Source: Flavobacteriales bacterium
Lineage (GTDB): Bacteria; Bacteroidota; Bacteroidia; CAIKAF01
Assembly (NCBI GenBank): GCA_022402535.1
Contig: JAKRSD010000007.1
Location: 139,110-203,109, forward strand
Reading direction: 5' to 3'
DNA length: 64,000 nucleotides
Shown here: positions 51,723-60,137 of the stretch, piece after piece
Position numbering within the stretch: position 1 is the stretch's first letter
How the letters are laid out: every line of letters begins with the position of its first letter
Made by a program: the position numbers and the translations under genes
Notes under the pieces: generated by a model
Databases searched by the model: none
The model's input: only the letters and a program-made list of their open reading frames with translations
What the model was told of the DNA's origin: nothing

Positions 51723-54332
51723 ATGACTTCCAACCAAATTCGGCAGACTTTTCTTGATTTCTTTAAATCCAAAGGACATACCATCGTTCCTTCAGCACCT
51801 ATGGTTTTGAAAAACGACCCCACCCTGATGTTTACCAATGCGGGGATGAATCCGTTCAAGGATATTTTTTTAGGAAACGCACCCGCCGAATATGCCCGTG
51901 TGGCCGACACACAGAAATGCCTTCGTGTAAGCGGAAAACACAACGATTTGGAAGAAGTAGGCCACGATACCTACCACCATACCATGTTCGAAATGCTGGG
52001 CAACTGGAGTTTTGGCGATTACTTCAAAGAAGAAGCCATTGCCTGGGCCTGGGAATTGCTTACCGAAGTATACAAACTCGATAAAGACCGTATTTATGTT
52101 ACTGTTTTTGAAGGAGATGCCTCCGAAAATTTAGATTTCGATCAGGAAGCGTATGACTTCTGGAAGCGGCATATTGCCGAAGACCGCATTCTGAAAGGGA
52201 ATAAAAAAGATAACTTTTGGGAAATGGGAGATCAGGGTCCCTGCGGCCCATGTTCTGAAATTCATATCGATTTAAGAACGGATGAAGAACGTGCCCGGGT
52301 GGATGGAAAAACACTCGTAAACAACGACCATCCGCAGGTGATTGAAATCTGGAATAACGTATTCATGCAGTTCAATCGCAGTGCCGACGGCAAATTGAGC
52401 CCTTTGCCTGCCAAACATGTGGATACGGGCATGGGCTTTGAACGTCTGGTACGCGCCATTGAAGGAAAACACTCCAACTACGATACAGATGTTTTCCGTC
52501 CCTACATAGGCGAAACCGAAAAGCTGTCTGGCATTAAATACGGCGAAACGGAAAAAACCGATGTGGCATTCCGGGTGGTAGCCGATCATGTGCGTGCCGT
52601 GGCTTTTGCCATTGCCGACGGACAAATGCCTTCCCATACAGGTGCCGGTTATGTGATTCGCCGGATTCTTCGCCGCGCCATCCGATACGGGTACAGCTAT
52701 CTGAATTTCCGTGAGCCTTTCATGTGGAAACTGGTTTCCGTCATGGCGGAAAATATGGGCAGCACTTTCCCGGAACTGATTCAGCAGAAAGATTTTATAG
52801 AAAAAGTTATCCGCGAGGAAGAAAACGGATTTCTACGCACACTCGAAAAAGGGCTTACCCGCCTGGCCTTTTTGATGGAAAAAGCCGAAAACAAACAGAT
52901 CGGCGGAGCCGAAGTGTTTGAACTGTACGACACGTTTGGATTTCCGGTAGATCTTACCCGACTCATTGCCGCCGAAAATGGCATCAGTATAGATGAAGAA
53001 GGATTTACGAAATGCCTTTCAGAACAGAAAGAACGCTCGCGAAAAGCCACACAAATTAAAGCAGGCGATTGGGTAGAAATTCGCCCATATTCGCAGCCTC
53101 AGTTTGTAGGGTACGACCAATTGGAATGTGAAGCCCATATTCTGCGCTACCGGAAAGTGAATGCAAAAGGAAAAGACCTGTTTCATATCGTACTCGATAA
53201 AACGCCTTTTTATGCCGAAAGCGGCGGACAGGTGGGCGACAGCGGTGTATTGGAATCGGCCAACGAAAGACTGAAGGTTACCGATACCCAAAAAGAAAAT
53301 GAACTGATCATTCATATATGTGAGCAGGTTCCCGAAAATCCGGAAGCGGTGTTTACGGCCAAACCCGATGCCCATAACCGTATTCTTACCGCCAATAACC
53401 ACAGTGCCACACACCTGTTACATGCCGCATTGCGCAGTGTGTTGGGAACTCACGTAGAACAACGAGGTTCACTCGTAAATCCGGAGGGGTTACGTTTTGA
53501 CTTTTCGCATCACTCCAAACTTTCTGCGGAAGAAATCCTGGAAATAGAGCAGTTGGTGAACCGCAAAATCCGCGAAAACATTCAAAAAGGAGAGCGAAGA
53601 AATGTGCCGATTGAGGAAGCCAAAAAACTGGGAGCAATGGCTCTTTTTGGCGAAAAATATGGCGATGAGGTGCGCGTAATATCGTTTGGATTAGATTATT
53701 CCGTGGAGCTTTGCGGGGGAATCCATGTGAATTATACCGGACAAATCGGCTATTTCAAAATTATTTCTGAAGCCTCGGTAGCCGCGGGAATCCGAAGAAT
53801 TGAAGCCGTTACCGCCGTAGGCGCAGAAAATCATGTGCTGTCTGAACTCAATCTGTTGCAGGAATTAAAATCCGTGTTAAAAAGTACGGGAAATCCCATA
53901 AAACAGGCTGAAAATCTTCAAAAAGAAATTTCGGAACTGCGCAAAACCGTGGAAAGCTACAAAGCCAAAGAAGCTTCGGCTGCCGTAAAAGATTTACTTA
54001 CCAAAACACACGAAGTAAACGGAGTCCGCCTGCTTACAGCGAAAGTAAATTTAGACGCCGACGCCATGAAAAATGTATGTTTTGAATGGAAACGCGACCA
54101 GCAGAATCTGGTGGCGGTTTTAGGCAATTCGGTGGAGGGAAAAGCACTTCTTTCCGTATTTGTTTCCGATGACTTAATCACATCCAAAGGATTGAATGCC
54201 GTGAATATTACCCGCGAAATTGCTAAAGAAATTCAGGGCGGTGGAGGCGGACAACCGTTTTTTGCCACTGCCGGTGGAAAAAATCCCGACGGGCTTGAAG
54301 CCGCATTCGCTAAGGTTTCCGATTTGTTGTAA
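51723..54332 (+). CDS. alaS: Alanyl-tRNA synthetase
   Basis: 869 aa, full length. The class II catalytic core (about 1-250) begins with IRQTFLDFFKSKGHT and has the AlaRS signature FTNAGMNPFKDIF and EMLGNWSFGDYF. The tRNA-binding and editing part includes the zinc and editing motifs HSATHLLH (about 559-566) and CGGIHV (Cys about 664), and the C-terminal oligomerisation domain ends in the Gly-rich GGGGGQPFFATAGGKN. It charges tRNA-Ala and clears Ser/Gly mischarging. Confidence 0.97.
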   Translation: MTSNQIRQTFLDFFKSKGHTIVPSAPMVLKNDPTLMFTNAGMNPFKDIFLGNAPAEYARVADTQKCLRVSGKHNDLEEVGHDTYHHTMFEMLGNWSFGDYFKEEAIAWAWELLTEVYKLDKDRIYVTVFEGDASENLDFDQEAYDFWKRHIAEDRILKGNKKDNFWEMGDQGPCGPCSEIHIDLRTDEERARVDGKTLVNNDHPQVIEIWNNVFMQFNRSADGKLSPLPAKHVDTGMGFERLVRAIEGKHSNYDTDVFRPYIGETEKLSGIKYGETEKTDVAFRVVADHVRAVAFAIADGQMPSHTGAGYVIRRILRRAIRYGYSYLNFREPFMWKLVSVMAENMGSTFPELIQQKDFIEKVIREEENGFLRTLEKGLTRLAFLMEKAENKQIGGAEVFELYDTFGFPVDLTRLIAAENGISIDEEGFTKCLSEQKERSRKATQIKAGDWVEIRPYSQPQFVGYDQLECEAHILRYRKVNAKGKDLFHIVLDKTPFYAESGGQVGDSGVLESANERLKVTDTQKENELIIHICEQVPENPEAVFTAKPDAHNRILTANNHSATHLLHAALRSVLGTHVEQRGSLVNPEGLRFDFSHHSKLSAEEILEIEQLVNRKIRENIQKGERRNVPIEEAKKLGAMALFGEKYGDEVRVISFGLDYSVELCGGIHVNYTGQIGYFKIISEASVAAGIRRIEAVTAVGAENHVLSELNLLQELKSVLKSTGNPIKQAENLQKEISELRKTVESYKAKEASAAVKDLLTKTHEVNGVRLLTAKVNLDADAMKNVCFEWKRDQQNLVAVLGNSVEGKALLSVFVSDDLITSKGLNAVNITREIAKEIQGGGGGQPFFATAGGKNPDGLEAAFAKVSDLL

Positions 54333-54338
54333 GAAAAA

Positions 54339-54926
54339 TCAGGCGTTTTCGGCCACTACTTCTTCCACCCCGGGCACCATCTTTTTCAGCAGGTGCTCAA
54401 TTCCGTTTTTCAATGTAACGGTAGATGACGGACATCCGCTGCATGAACCCGCAAGGCGAACGGTTACTTTGCCGTCGGAAAAAGACACAAACGAAATTTC
54501 ACCTCCGTCTCCCTCTACAGCCGGGCGGACATATTCATCCAATATATCCATAATCTGCCCTTCTACGCCGGCTGCATTGATATCCTGAATCGAAGTGGGA
54601 ATGGTCGTTTCTTTTTTCGCCGGCATTACGGTTACAATGTCTTTTCCTTCATCAATCCAGTTTTTCAAAAACTCACGTACCTGCGGAATAATTTCGGACC
54701 AGGAGGTAAATTCTTTTTTGGTGATGGTGATAAAATTATTATTGATATAAACCGAACGGACAAATTCAAACCCGAATAAAGCTTCTGCCACCGGCGAAGA
54801 ATCCTTGGCTTCCGAAATATCGGTGTATTCCACGCTGTTTTGGGGTAAAAGGAAGATATTGGCCACAAACTTCATGGTAGCCGGATTCGGGGTAGATTCT
54901 GCGTATATGATTGCCGGAGTTTTCAT
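54339..54926 (-). CDS. NifU-like iron-sulfur carrier (Nfu family)
   Basis: 195 aa. The N-terminal Nfu domain (about 5-90) starts IIYAESTPNPATMKFV. The C-terminal NifU domain (about 115-190) contains RPAVEGDGGEISF and the cluster-binding GSCSGCPSS (Cys162, Cys165). Dimers hold a [4Fe-4S] cluster and deliver it to apo-enzymes. It is convergent with alaS, 6 nt between stops. Its ATG is 4 nt downstream of the stop of the T9SS gene that ends at 54931, so the two may be co-transcribed by read-through. Confidence 0.94.
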   Translation of the reverse strand: MKTPAIIYAESTPNPATMKFVANIFLLPQNSVEYTDISEAKDSSPVAEALFGFEFVRSVYINNNFITITKKEFTSWSEIIPQVREFLKNWIDEGKDIVTVMPAKKETTIPTSIQDINAAGVEGQIMDILDEYVRPAVEGDGGEISFVSFSDGKVTVRLAGSCSGCPSSTVTLKNGIEHLLKKMVPGVEEVVAENA

Positions 54927-54930
54927 TTTT

Positions 54931-57900
54931 TTATTGTTTGATTAACGGCAGTGTTTTCGATTTTCCGCCGGACGTGAGGGTTACAAAATACATACCGGAG
55001 GCAAGTCCTTGTAAATCGATTTCCAAAACACCCTCCATAGGCTGTGCCGTCTGACTTCTTAACACCCGGCCTGACATATCCGTCAACGTAAGGCGGACAT
55101 CTTTCTGCCAATCCGGCGTAAAGGTGAGTGTTACATTATCCGAAGCAGGATTGGGAAAGAGATATAATGAGGAAAGTAGATTTTGTTCCTCTAATGAAGC
55201 ATCATGCTGGGCAATGACCACAACAGTTCCCTGCACAGTAGTGGTACAGTTATAATTCACTGCTGTTAGGGTTACTGTATATACTCCAGGAGCCGTGTAC
55301 ACATAGTAAGGATTTGCTGCCGTTGTAAATCCGCTTCCGTCTCCAAAATTCCATAAATATGAAACGGCGTTAGTGCTTTGATTGGTAAACTGTGCCACCC
55401 CCGACAAACTCATATACACGGTATCCGTGGCATCAAACTGAGCCGAAAGGCCGATTGTGGGACAGTCCCACAACACATTAATCTGCTGTATGGAAGTGTC
55501 TTTGCATATTCCGTTATCGGCAAGCAGGAATATACTGTACAGTCCTGCCGCATTGTAGGTATGCGAGGCATTTTGACCGGGAGTGCCCGCAGAATTATCT
55601 CCAAAATTCCAGAAGTAATTTAATGTATTCAACGGATTGCTGGTGTTTACGGGGCTTACCAACTGTCCTACCTGCACGGTGGGCGGATACGTAAAATTCG
55701 CAGTAGGGGCTATTTCCACCACAAGGCCCATATCATCAACAGCTGTACATCCAAACTGATTCGTTACGCTTACCTGATAGGTTCCGGCAACTGTGGTTTG
55801 TAAAAACTGGCTGTTCGTTCCGGTTGGATTTCCGTTTACCGTCCATTGGTAATTGATTCCCTGGCTACCGGCATTCAAAATCGGGAAGCTTTCGTTGGAA
55901 CAAGCTAATAAATTGGGGCCCAGGTTCACCTGTGGATCGCTGATGCTCAGCAGCAAGGTATCCGTTCCCAGGCAACCGGTATTGCTGGTTACAGAAAGTG
56001 CATATACTCCGGGAGCCGATGTTTGAAGCAAGGGACTGTTCATGCCGATGGGATTACCGTTGAACGACCATTGATATAAAGAAGCATTCGCAAATCCCGC
56101 ATTTAACACCGGAAACGGAGAACTGATACAGATAGCCGTATCAGCACCGAGGTTGATCGGTAATGTGGATGCCACCAACACCTGAATTTGATCGGAACCC
56201 ACACATGAACCGCCATAACTAACCGTTACGCCGTACGTTCCCTCTCCGTTCGTCTGTAGCGTTTGTGTATTTCCACCGAATGGCGCTCCGTTTTTGGTCC
56301 AACTATAGGTGGCCCCCGGATTTGCTGCATTTAATATCGGAAGGGGATCGGTGAAACAGATGCCAATATCGGATCCCAGATTTACCGTAACGCTGTTGAT
56401 CACATTCACTGTTTTTTTGGTGATATGTGTTCCACAGCATGAAGTGGTGACCAATTGAATTTCGTATGTACCGGGCGTATTAAAGGTTACTGCCGGCGGA
56501 TTTTGTGCTGAAGAACCGGGCACAGAACCTCCGGGGAAAGTCCATTGATAAGACTGGGCTACCGGTTGGGTGGTAAACGTGATGCTTCCTCCCGCACAAA
56601 TGGTTTCCTGACTTGCCTGAATGACAGGCGGTGTATATGGGTCGCGGATGGTTACAAAATTGGAATAGCGGTAAGGAACTCCGTCCGCCAACAAGGTGAG
56701 CGATCTGAAACCGGGGAGAAAATACGATACGGTATCCACCGCGGCACTTCCGAAGGAAGGAGTAGATGCGTAATCAAAGAGCCAATTCAGAATTCCATTG
56801 GCCGTGGTGCTAATAATGACATCACTGTTTGTACAACCAAAATGGTTGACAAAAATGGGAGGTTCCGCGGGGTTATTGTTATTCACCACAAAAACAGGTT
56901 CGCCGGTATTGGTCTGAAACAAAGTCATGGACAAACCCTCTGAACCCTGACCGCCCTGACCGCCCTGTCCGCCGTTGCCACCGTTTCCGCCGTTTCCGCC
57001 TTCGCCATTATTGCAGCTGTTAAAGTTGTTTGGCGCATCACCCAGTCGTCCGCCCGCACCCCCTGCTCCGCCAAGTCCGCCCGGACCACCGGCACCCCCG
57101 ATTCCACCCGAGCCACCCTGACCGGCCTGTAGTGTACAATCCTGTAGATATCCATTAAATCCGTTATTCCATACATATACGGCAAAGGAACCGCCTCCGC
57201 CTGAGCCTCCCAGACCGCCATAGCCTCCCTGTCCGCCTTCTCCGCCTCCACCGCCACCACCGCCGGTTCCTGCAGTGTTATATACTACTGCGCAACCCAG
57301 CGGATTAATGGCTACAGGTTCGCAGCCTTTTCCACCGCCGCCGCCACCGCCGCCGCCGCCGGTTCCGTTAGCACCATTAGCGCCTGTAAAACCGGTAGTA
57401 GGCAAAAAATATCCTCCTACGTTAACCCCAAGACTTTGTGCCCCGGCAGCACCCGGCAATCCATCCGCCCCATTTGCACCGGATGCACCGTGGTTTATCA
57501 TCTGGGCTATACAGCTGGTATTTACGTACGTAAGTTCACAAACCCCGATACCTCCCACTCCGCCTGTTCCGGCTTGGGGACCCTGCCCATTAAGACCGGG
57601 TGCGCCGGGATTTGAAAATTCACTTCCAGGTTCTACTACACAAAAACCCAATGCGGTAGTTGTTTGATATCCTCCTTCCTGACCACCCATGCCACCGTTT
57701 CCGCCGGCAAAGCTGCCCGGAAAAGTGCCGGAACCTCCTAAGCCTGGCTCGCGGCAACAGGTGCCTTCCCCTTCGCCCGGCTGACCGGCTCCGCCCGGTG
57801 CGCCGTTATCACCCGGTGCTCCGGCATTGCCGGGTAAGCCCGGAGAACCGTTTCCGGCAATAATCTGACATCGGGTAATGTTATAATTTGAACATCCGTT

Positions 57901-58359
57901 AAGATAAATACCATAAACAGAAACGCCGTTTCCGGTGGCATTGGCAACGGTTATGGTTAAATCCTGTAACCGGAAAGCACTTGCATTGACTCCCCTGAAA
58001 GCGGTTATACGGTTTGGAGAAGGTTCCACATTAAGCGCAGAGCGCTGTATAATCGTTTGGTAGGTATTACTTTTTATCCATTGAACCGTCTCAAAACCAC
58101 CCTCAATTGTGTAATTTGAAGTTAGCGTTACGGGTTCATTAATGGTATATGTTCCCTGAGCCATGCGCATGTGGTTATTAATGGGCGACATCAAGGTTAA
58201 TCCGTATGTAAAAGAAGCCGGATTGGCCCGCGTTCCTGCAGAACCACTGTTAGCGCCATTAGGGGAAACATACACATAGCCGCATTCCTGGGCCTGTAAG
58301 CTTATAGATGAAATTATCAGAAAGAAAAAGGCAATTGCCCCCCGGAGCCGTGTATTCAT
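54931..58359 (-). CDS. T9SS-secreted protein with glycine-rich/collagen-like loops and Ig/PKD repeats
   Basis: 1142 aa from the ATG at 58359; the longer frame's 108 extra codons lack features and overlap the divergent gene. Signal peptide to ISLQAQ (about 26). A beta-helix-like start (GTYTINEPVTL, TSNYTIEGGF) is interrupted by Gly-rich segments: Gly-x-x runs with Pro at about residues 170-190, then poly-Gly and GGxGGxGG arrays to about 475. A PKD-like domain, three similar Ig-like units of about 72 aa (each beginning VNLGxD or VNLGPN, 55715-56395), two more PKD domains (FWNFGD, LWNFGD), and a C-terminal T9SS domain (LFPNPASDNVTL to LPLIKQ) complete it. It is probably a surface or extracellular-matrix protein. 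Confidence 0.9.
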   Translation of the reverse strand: MNTRLRGAIAFFFLIISSISLQAQECGYVYVSPNGANSGSAGTRANPASFTYGLTLMSPINNHMRMAQGTYTINEPVTLTSNYTIEGGFETVQWIKSNTYQTIIQRSALNVEPSPNRITAFRGVNASAFRLQDLTITVANATGNGVSVYGIYLNGCSNYNITRCQIIAGNGSPGLPGNAGAPGDNGAPGGAGQPGEGEGTCCREPGLGGSGTFPGSFAGGNGGMGGQEGGYQTTTALGFCVVEPGSEFSNPGAPGLNGQGPQAGTGGVGGIGVCELTYVNTSCIAQMINHGASGANGADGLPGAAGAQSLGVNVGGYFLPTTGFTGANGANGTGGGGGGGGGGKGCEPVAINPLGCAVVYNTAGTGGGGGGGGEGGQGGYGGLGGSGGGGSFAVYVWNNGFNGYLQDCTLQAGQGGSGGIGGAGGPGGLGGAGGAGGRLGDAPNNFNSCNNGEGGNGGNGGNGGQGGQGGQGSEGLSMTLFQTNTGEPVFVVNNNNPAEPPIFVNHFGCTNSDVIISTTANGILNWLFDYASTPSFGSAAVDTVSYFLPGFRSLTLLADGVPYRYSNFVTIRDPYTPPVIQASQETICAGGSITFTTQPVAQSYQWTFPGGSVPGSSAQNPPAVTFNTPGTYEIQLVTTSCCGTHITKKTVNVINSVTVNLGSDIGICFTDPLPILNAANPGATYSWTKNGAPFGGNTQTLQTNGEGTYGVTVSYGGSCVGSDQIQVLVASTLPINLGADTAICISSPFPVLNAGFANASLYQWSFNGNPIGMNSPLLQTSAPGVYALSVTSNTGCLGTDTLLLSISDPQVNLGPNLLACSNESFPILNAGSQGINYQWTVNGNPTGTNSQFLQTTVAGTYQVSVTNQFGCTAVDDMGLVVEIAPTANFTYPPTVQVGQLVSPVNTSNPLNTLNYFWNFGDNSAGTPGQNASHTYNAAGLYSIFLLADNGICKDTSIQQINVLWDCPTIGLSAQFDATDTVYMSLSGVAQFTNQSTNAVSYLWNFGDGSGFTTAANPYYVYTAPGVYTVTLTAVNYNCTTTVQGTVVVIAQHDASLEEQNLLSSLYLFPNPASDNVTLTFTPDWQKDVRLTLTDMSGRVLRSQTAQPMEGVLEIDLQGLASGMYFVTLTSGGKSKTLPLIKQ
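55715..56395 (-). repeat. Three tandem Ig-like repeats of about 72 aa
   Basis: Each unit opens with NLGxD or NLGPN, has a Cys, then FPxLNAG and an aromatic YxWxxNGxPxGxN segment, and closes with GTYxVxVT, then Cys. The two cysteines per unit are well placed for a disulfide. Confidence 0.75.
56930..57860 (-). repeat. Glycine-rich low-complexity coding tract
   Basis: GC-rich repetitive DNA encoding arrays of GGx and Gly-x-x, with a Gly-x-Pro stretch near its start (57780-57860) and uninterrupted poly-Gly tracts near 57250 and 57340. It is responsible for the spurious Ala/Pro-rich open frames on other frames. Confidence 0.85.
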
Positions 58360-58401
58360 TACTTTTGAAACCGAATTTTGAACGGATAAAATTATAAAAT
58401 T

Positions 58402-58920
58402 ATGGCTACAATAATCCCGGTTAACAAAAAAGAACCCGTTTTGGGCGATAATTGCTTCGTGGCAGAAAATGCAACCCTGATTGGAGATTTGGTTTGTGGC
58501 CAAGAATGCAGCTTTTGGTTTACCGCTGTGGTACGGGCCGATGTGCATTATATCCGTATGGGAAACCGTGTAAATGTGCAGGATGGCGCCGTGCTTCATT
58601 GCACCTACCAAAAACATCCGCTTAACATTGGGAATAATGTGTCGATAGGACACAGGGCCCTGGTGCATGGATGCACAATTCATGATAATGTTCTCATCGG
58701 TATGGGAGCTATCGTGATGGATGGTGTGGTGGTGGAATCGAATTGTATTATTGCGGCGGGTGCCGTAGTGCTTGAAGGCACACGGGTAGAATCGGGCAGC
58801 GTGTATGCCGGCGTACCGGCCAAAAAAGTGAAATCCATTACCCCCGAACTAGTTAAAGGCGAAATAGAACGCATTGCCAACAATTACGTGTTCTATTCGT
58901 CCTGGTTCAAAAACCCTTAA
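58402..58920 (+). CDS. Gamma-carbonic-anhydrase-type hexapeptide-repeat protein
   Basis: 172 aa left-handed beta-helix with hexapeptide repeats (IGDLVCGQ, VNVQDGAV, IGNNVSIGH, IGMGAIVMDG, IIAAGAVV). The metal ligands of the gamma-CA family are in place: His66, His84 and His89, the last two 5 residues apart. Catalytic activity in this short YrdA/CaiE-like subgroup is often untested. It starts 43 nt from the divergent T9SS gene and lies close to a beta-carbonic anhydrase gene. Confidence 0.92.
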   Translation: MATIIPVNKKEPVLGDNCFVAENATLIGDLVCGQECSFWFTAVVRADVHYIRMGNRVNVQDGAVLHCTYQKHPLNIGNNVSIGHRALVHGCTIHDNVLIGMGAIVMDGVVVESNCIIAAGAVVLEGTRVESGSVYAGVPAKKVKSITPELVKGEIERIANNYVFYSSWFKNP

Positions 58921-58996
58921 GATTGGGATAAACTGATGGTTCGAAAAACAGAAATTTGTTCAAGTGAATGTTCTTTCTTTTACCTTTACCAAACCA

Positions 58997-59392
58997 ATGA
59001 ACAAACCGAACCGTAACGCTTTTGATAAATTTCAAAGAGTCATATCTCTCATTTTGGGGATTTTGATACTGAATCTTTGCGCACAGGTGCCCTCTCACAA
59101 GTATCCATACAGCATAGTCAAATCTTCTGAAAAATCATACCCTTCGTTCGACAATCACTTTATATTAGAAGCGGTAGCAAACTGGCTACTCGAAAACAAC
59201 ACTCAAATACCCGACAATACCTCTTCCGGTTTATCGGAAGAATTAAATGAAAACCACGTGAACTGGTTTCATTCTCCCATGTGGGAATCTTTCGGATTTT
59301 CTGAAACATTAATTTCCTCTGTTACCGAATCTGTCGAAGTGCATTATTCTCTTTGTCAGGACCTCAGGTTTTCACCTCCACCCGAGGCATAA
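58997..59392 (+). CDS. Small exported or membrane protein, unknown
   Basis: 131 aa from the ATG at 58997; the frame opens 11 codons earlier. A hydrophobic segment at about residues 15-31 (VISLILGILILNLCAQ) is a signal peptide or anchor. The rest is polar with no known motif and ends in RFSPPPEA. A TACCTTTA box ends 8 nt ahead of the ATG. It sits just upstream of the carbonic anhydrase and SulP genes, the way a similar-sized small protein sits before the efflux genes at 62835. Confidence 0.6.
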   Translation: MNKPNRNAFDKFQRVISLILGILILNLCAQVPSHKYPYSIVKSSEKSYPSFDNHFILEAVANWLLENNTQIPDNTSSGLSEELNENHVNWFHSPMWESFGFSETLISSVTESVEVHYSLCQDLRFSPPPEA

Positions 59393-59459
59393 AGCCAAGT
59401 ATTCGTTTTCTTTTTTCGCCCGTGTAGGGGCTATTTATTTCATTTAAAATTATGTATTT

Positions 59460-60107
59460 ATGCCAAAATCGTATCAAAACTTATTTGAAGGGAACCGCAA
59501 TTGGGTGAACGCCAAACTAGAGAGTGATCCTGCATTTTTTGAGAATTTATCAAAAGGGCAAAAGCCGCCATTTCTGTGGATAGGGTGTTCGGACAGCCGA
59601 GTGCCCGCCAATGAAATTACCAATACCGACCCGGGTGAAATTTTTGTACACCGCAATATTGCCAATATGGTGGTGCATACCGATATGAGCATGCTCAGTG
59701 TGCTCGACTATTCGGTAAATGTGCTCGAAGTACGCCATGTAATTGTGTGCGGACATTATGGATGCGGCGGAGTAATTGCCGCTATGGGAAACAAATCTGT
59801 AGGAATTATTGATAACTGGCTGCGCCATATTAAAGATGTGTATCGTTTTCATCGTGATGAACTGGATGCCATAAACGATGATAAAGCCCGTGCCGACCGT
59901 TTTGTGGAACTCAACGTAATAGAGCAGGTATATGACTTATGCAAAACTTCCATTGTGCAAAATGCATGGGCAAACGGCAGATTTCTTCAGGTGCATGGGC
60001 TAGTGTACGATGTAGCCAATGGAATTCTGAAAGATTTACATGTTACCGTTTCGGGCGACAGCGAAATGGAAAAAATTTATGTGTTTGACAAAGGGATCGT
60101 GAAATAG
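59460..60107 (+). CDS. Beta-class carbonic anhydrase
   Basis: 215 aa. Zinc ligands are Cys43, His99 and Cys102 (WIGCSDSRVPANE, VCGHYGCGGV), and the Asp45-Arg47 pair of the CSDSR motif forms the active-site dyad. It interconverts CO2 and bicarbonate in the cytoplasm. It lies 30 nt upstream of the SulP transporter on the same strand, which suggests joint supply of bicarbonate. Confidence 0.95.
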   Translation: MPKSYQNLFEGNRNWVNAKLESDPAFFENLSKGQKPPFLWIGCSDSRVPANEITNTDPGEIFVHRNIANMVVHTDMSMLSVLDYSVNVLEVRHVIVCGHYGCGGVIAAMGNKSVGIIDNWLRHIKDVYRFHRDELDAINDDKARADRFVELNVIEQVYDLCKTSIVQNAWANGRFLQVHGLVYDVANGILKDLHVTVSGDSEMEKIYVFDKGIVK

Positions 60108-60137
60108 AGGTTCTCAAAATATTTTTATAAAAATTGT

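Noticed and set aside
57275-57667. Proline-rich open frame on the plus strand
   Set aside because: It is the antisense reading of the glycine-rich codons of the T9SS gene, a known artefact of GC-rich Gly tracts.
58360-58683. A 108-residue N-terminal extension of the T9SS protein ending at 54931
   Set aside because: It overlaps the well-supported gamma-CA gene start on the other strand, and a proper signal peptide begins at 58359.
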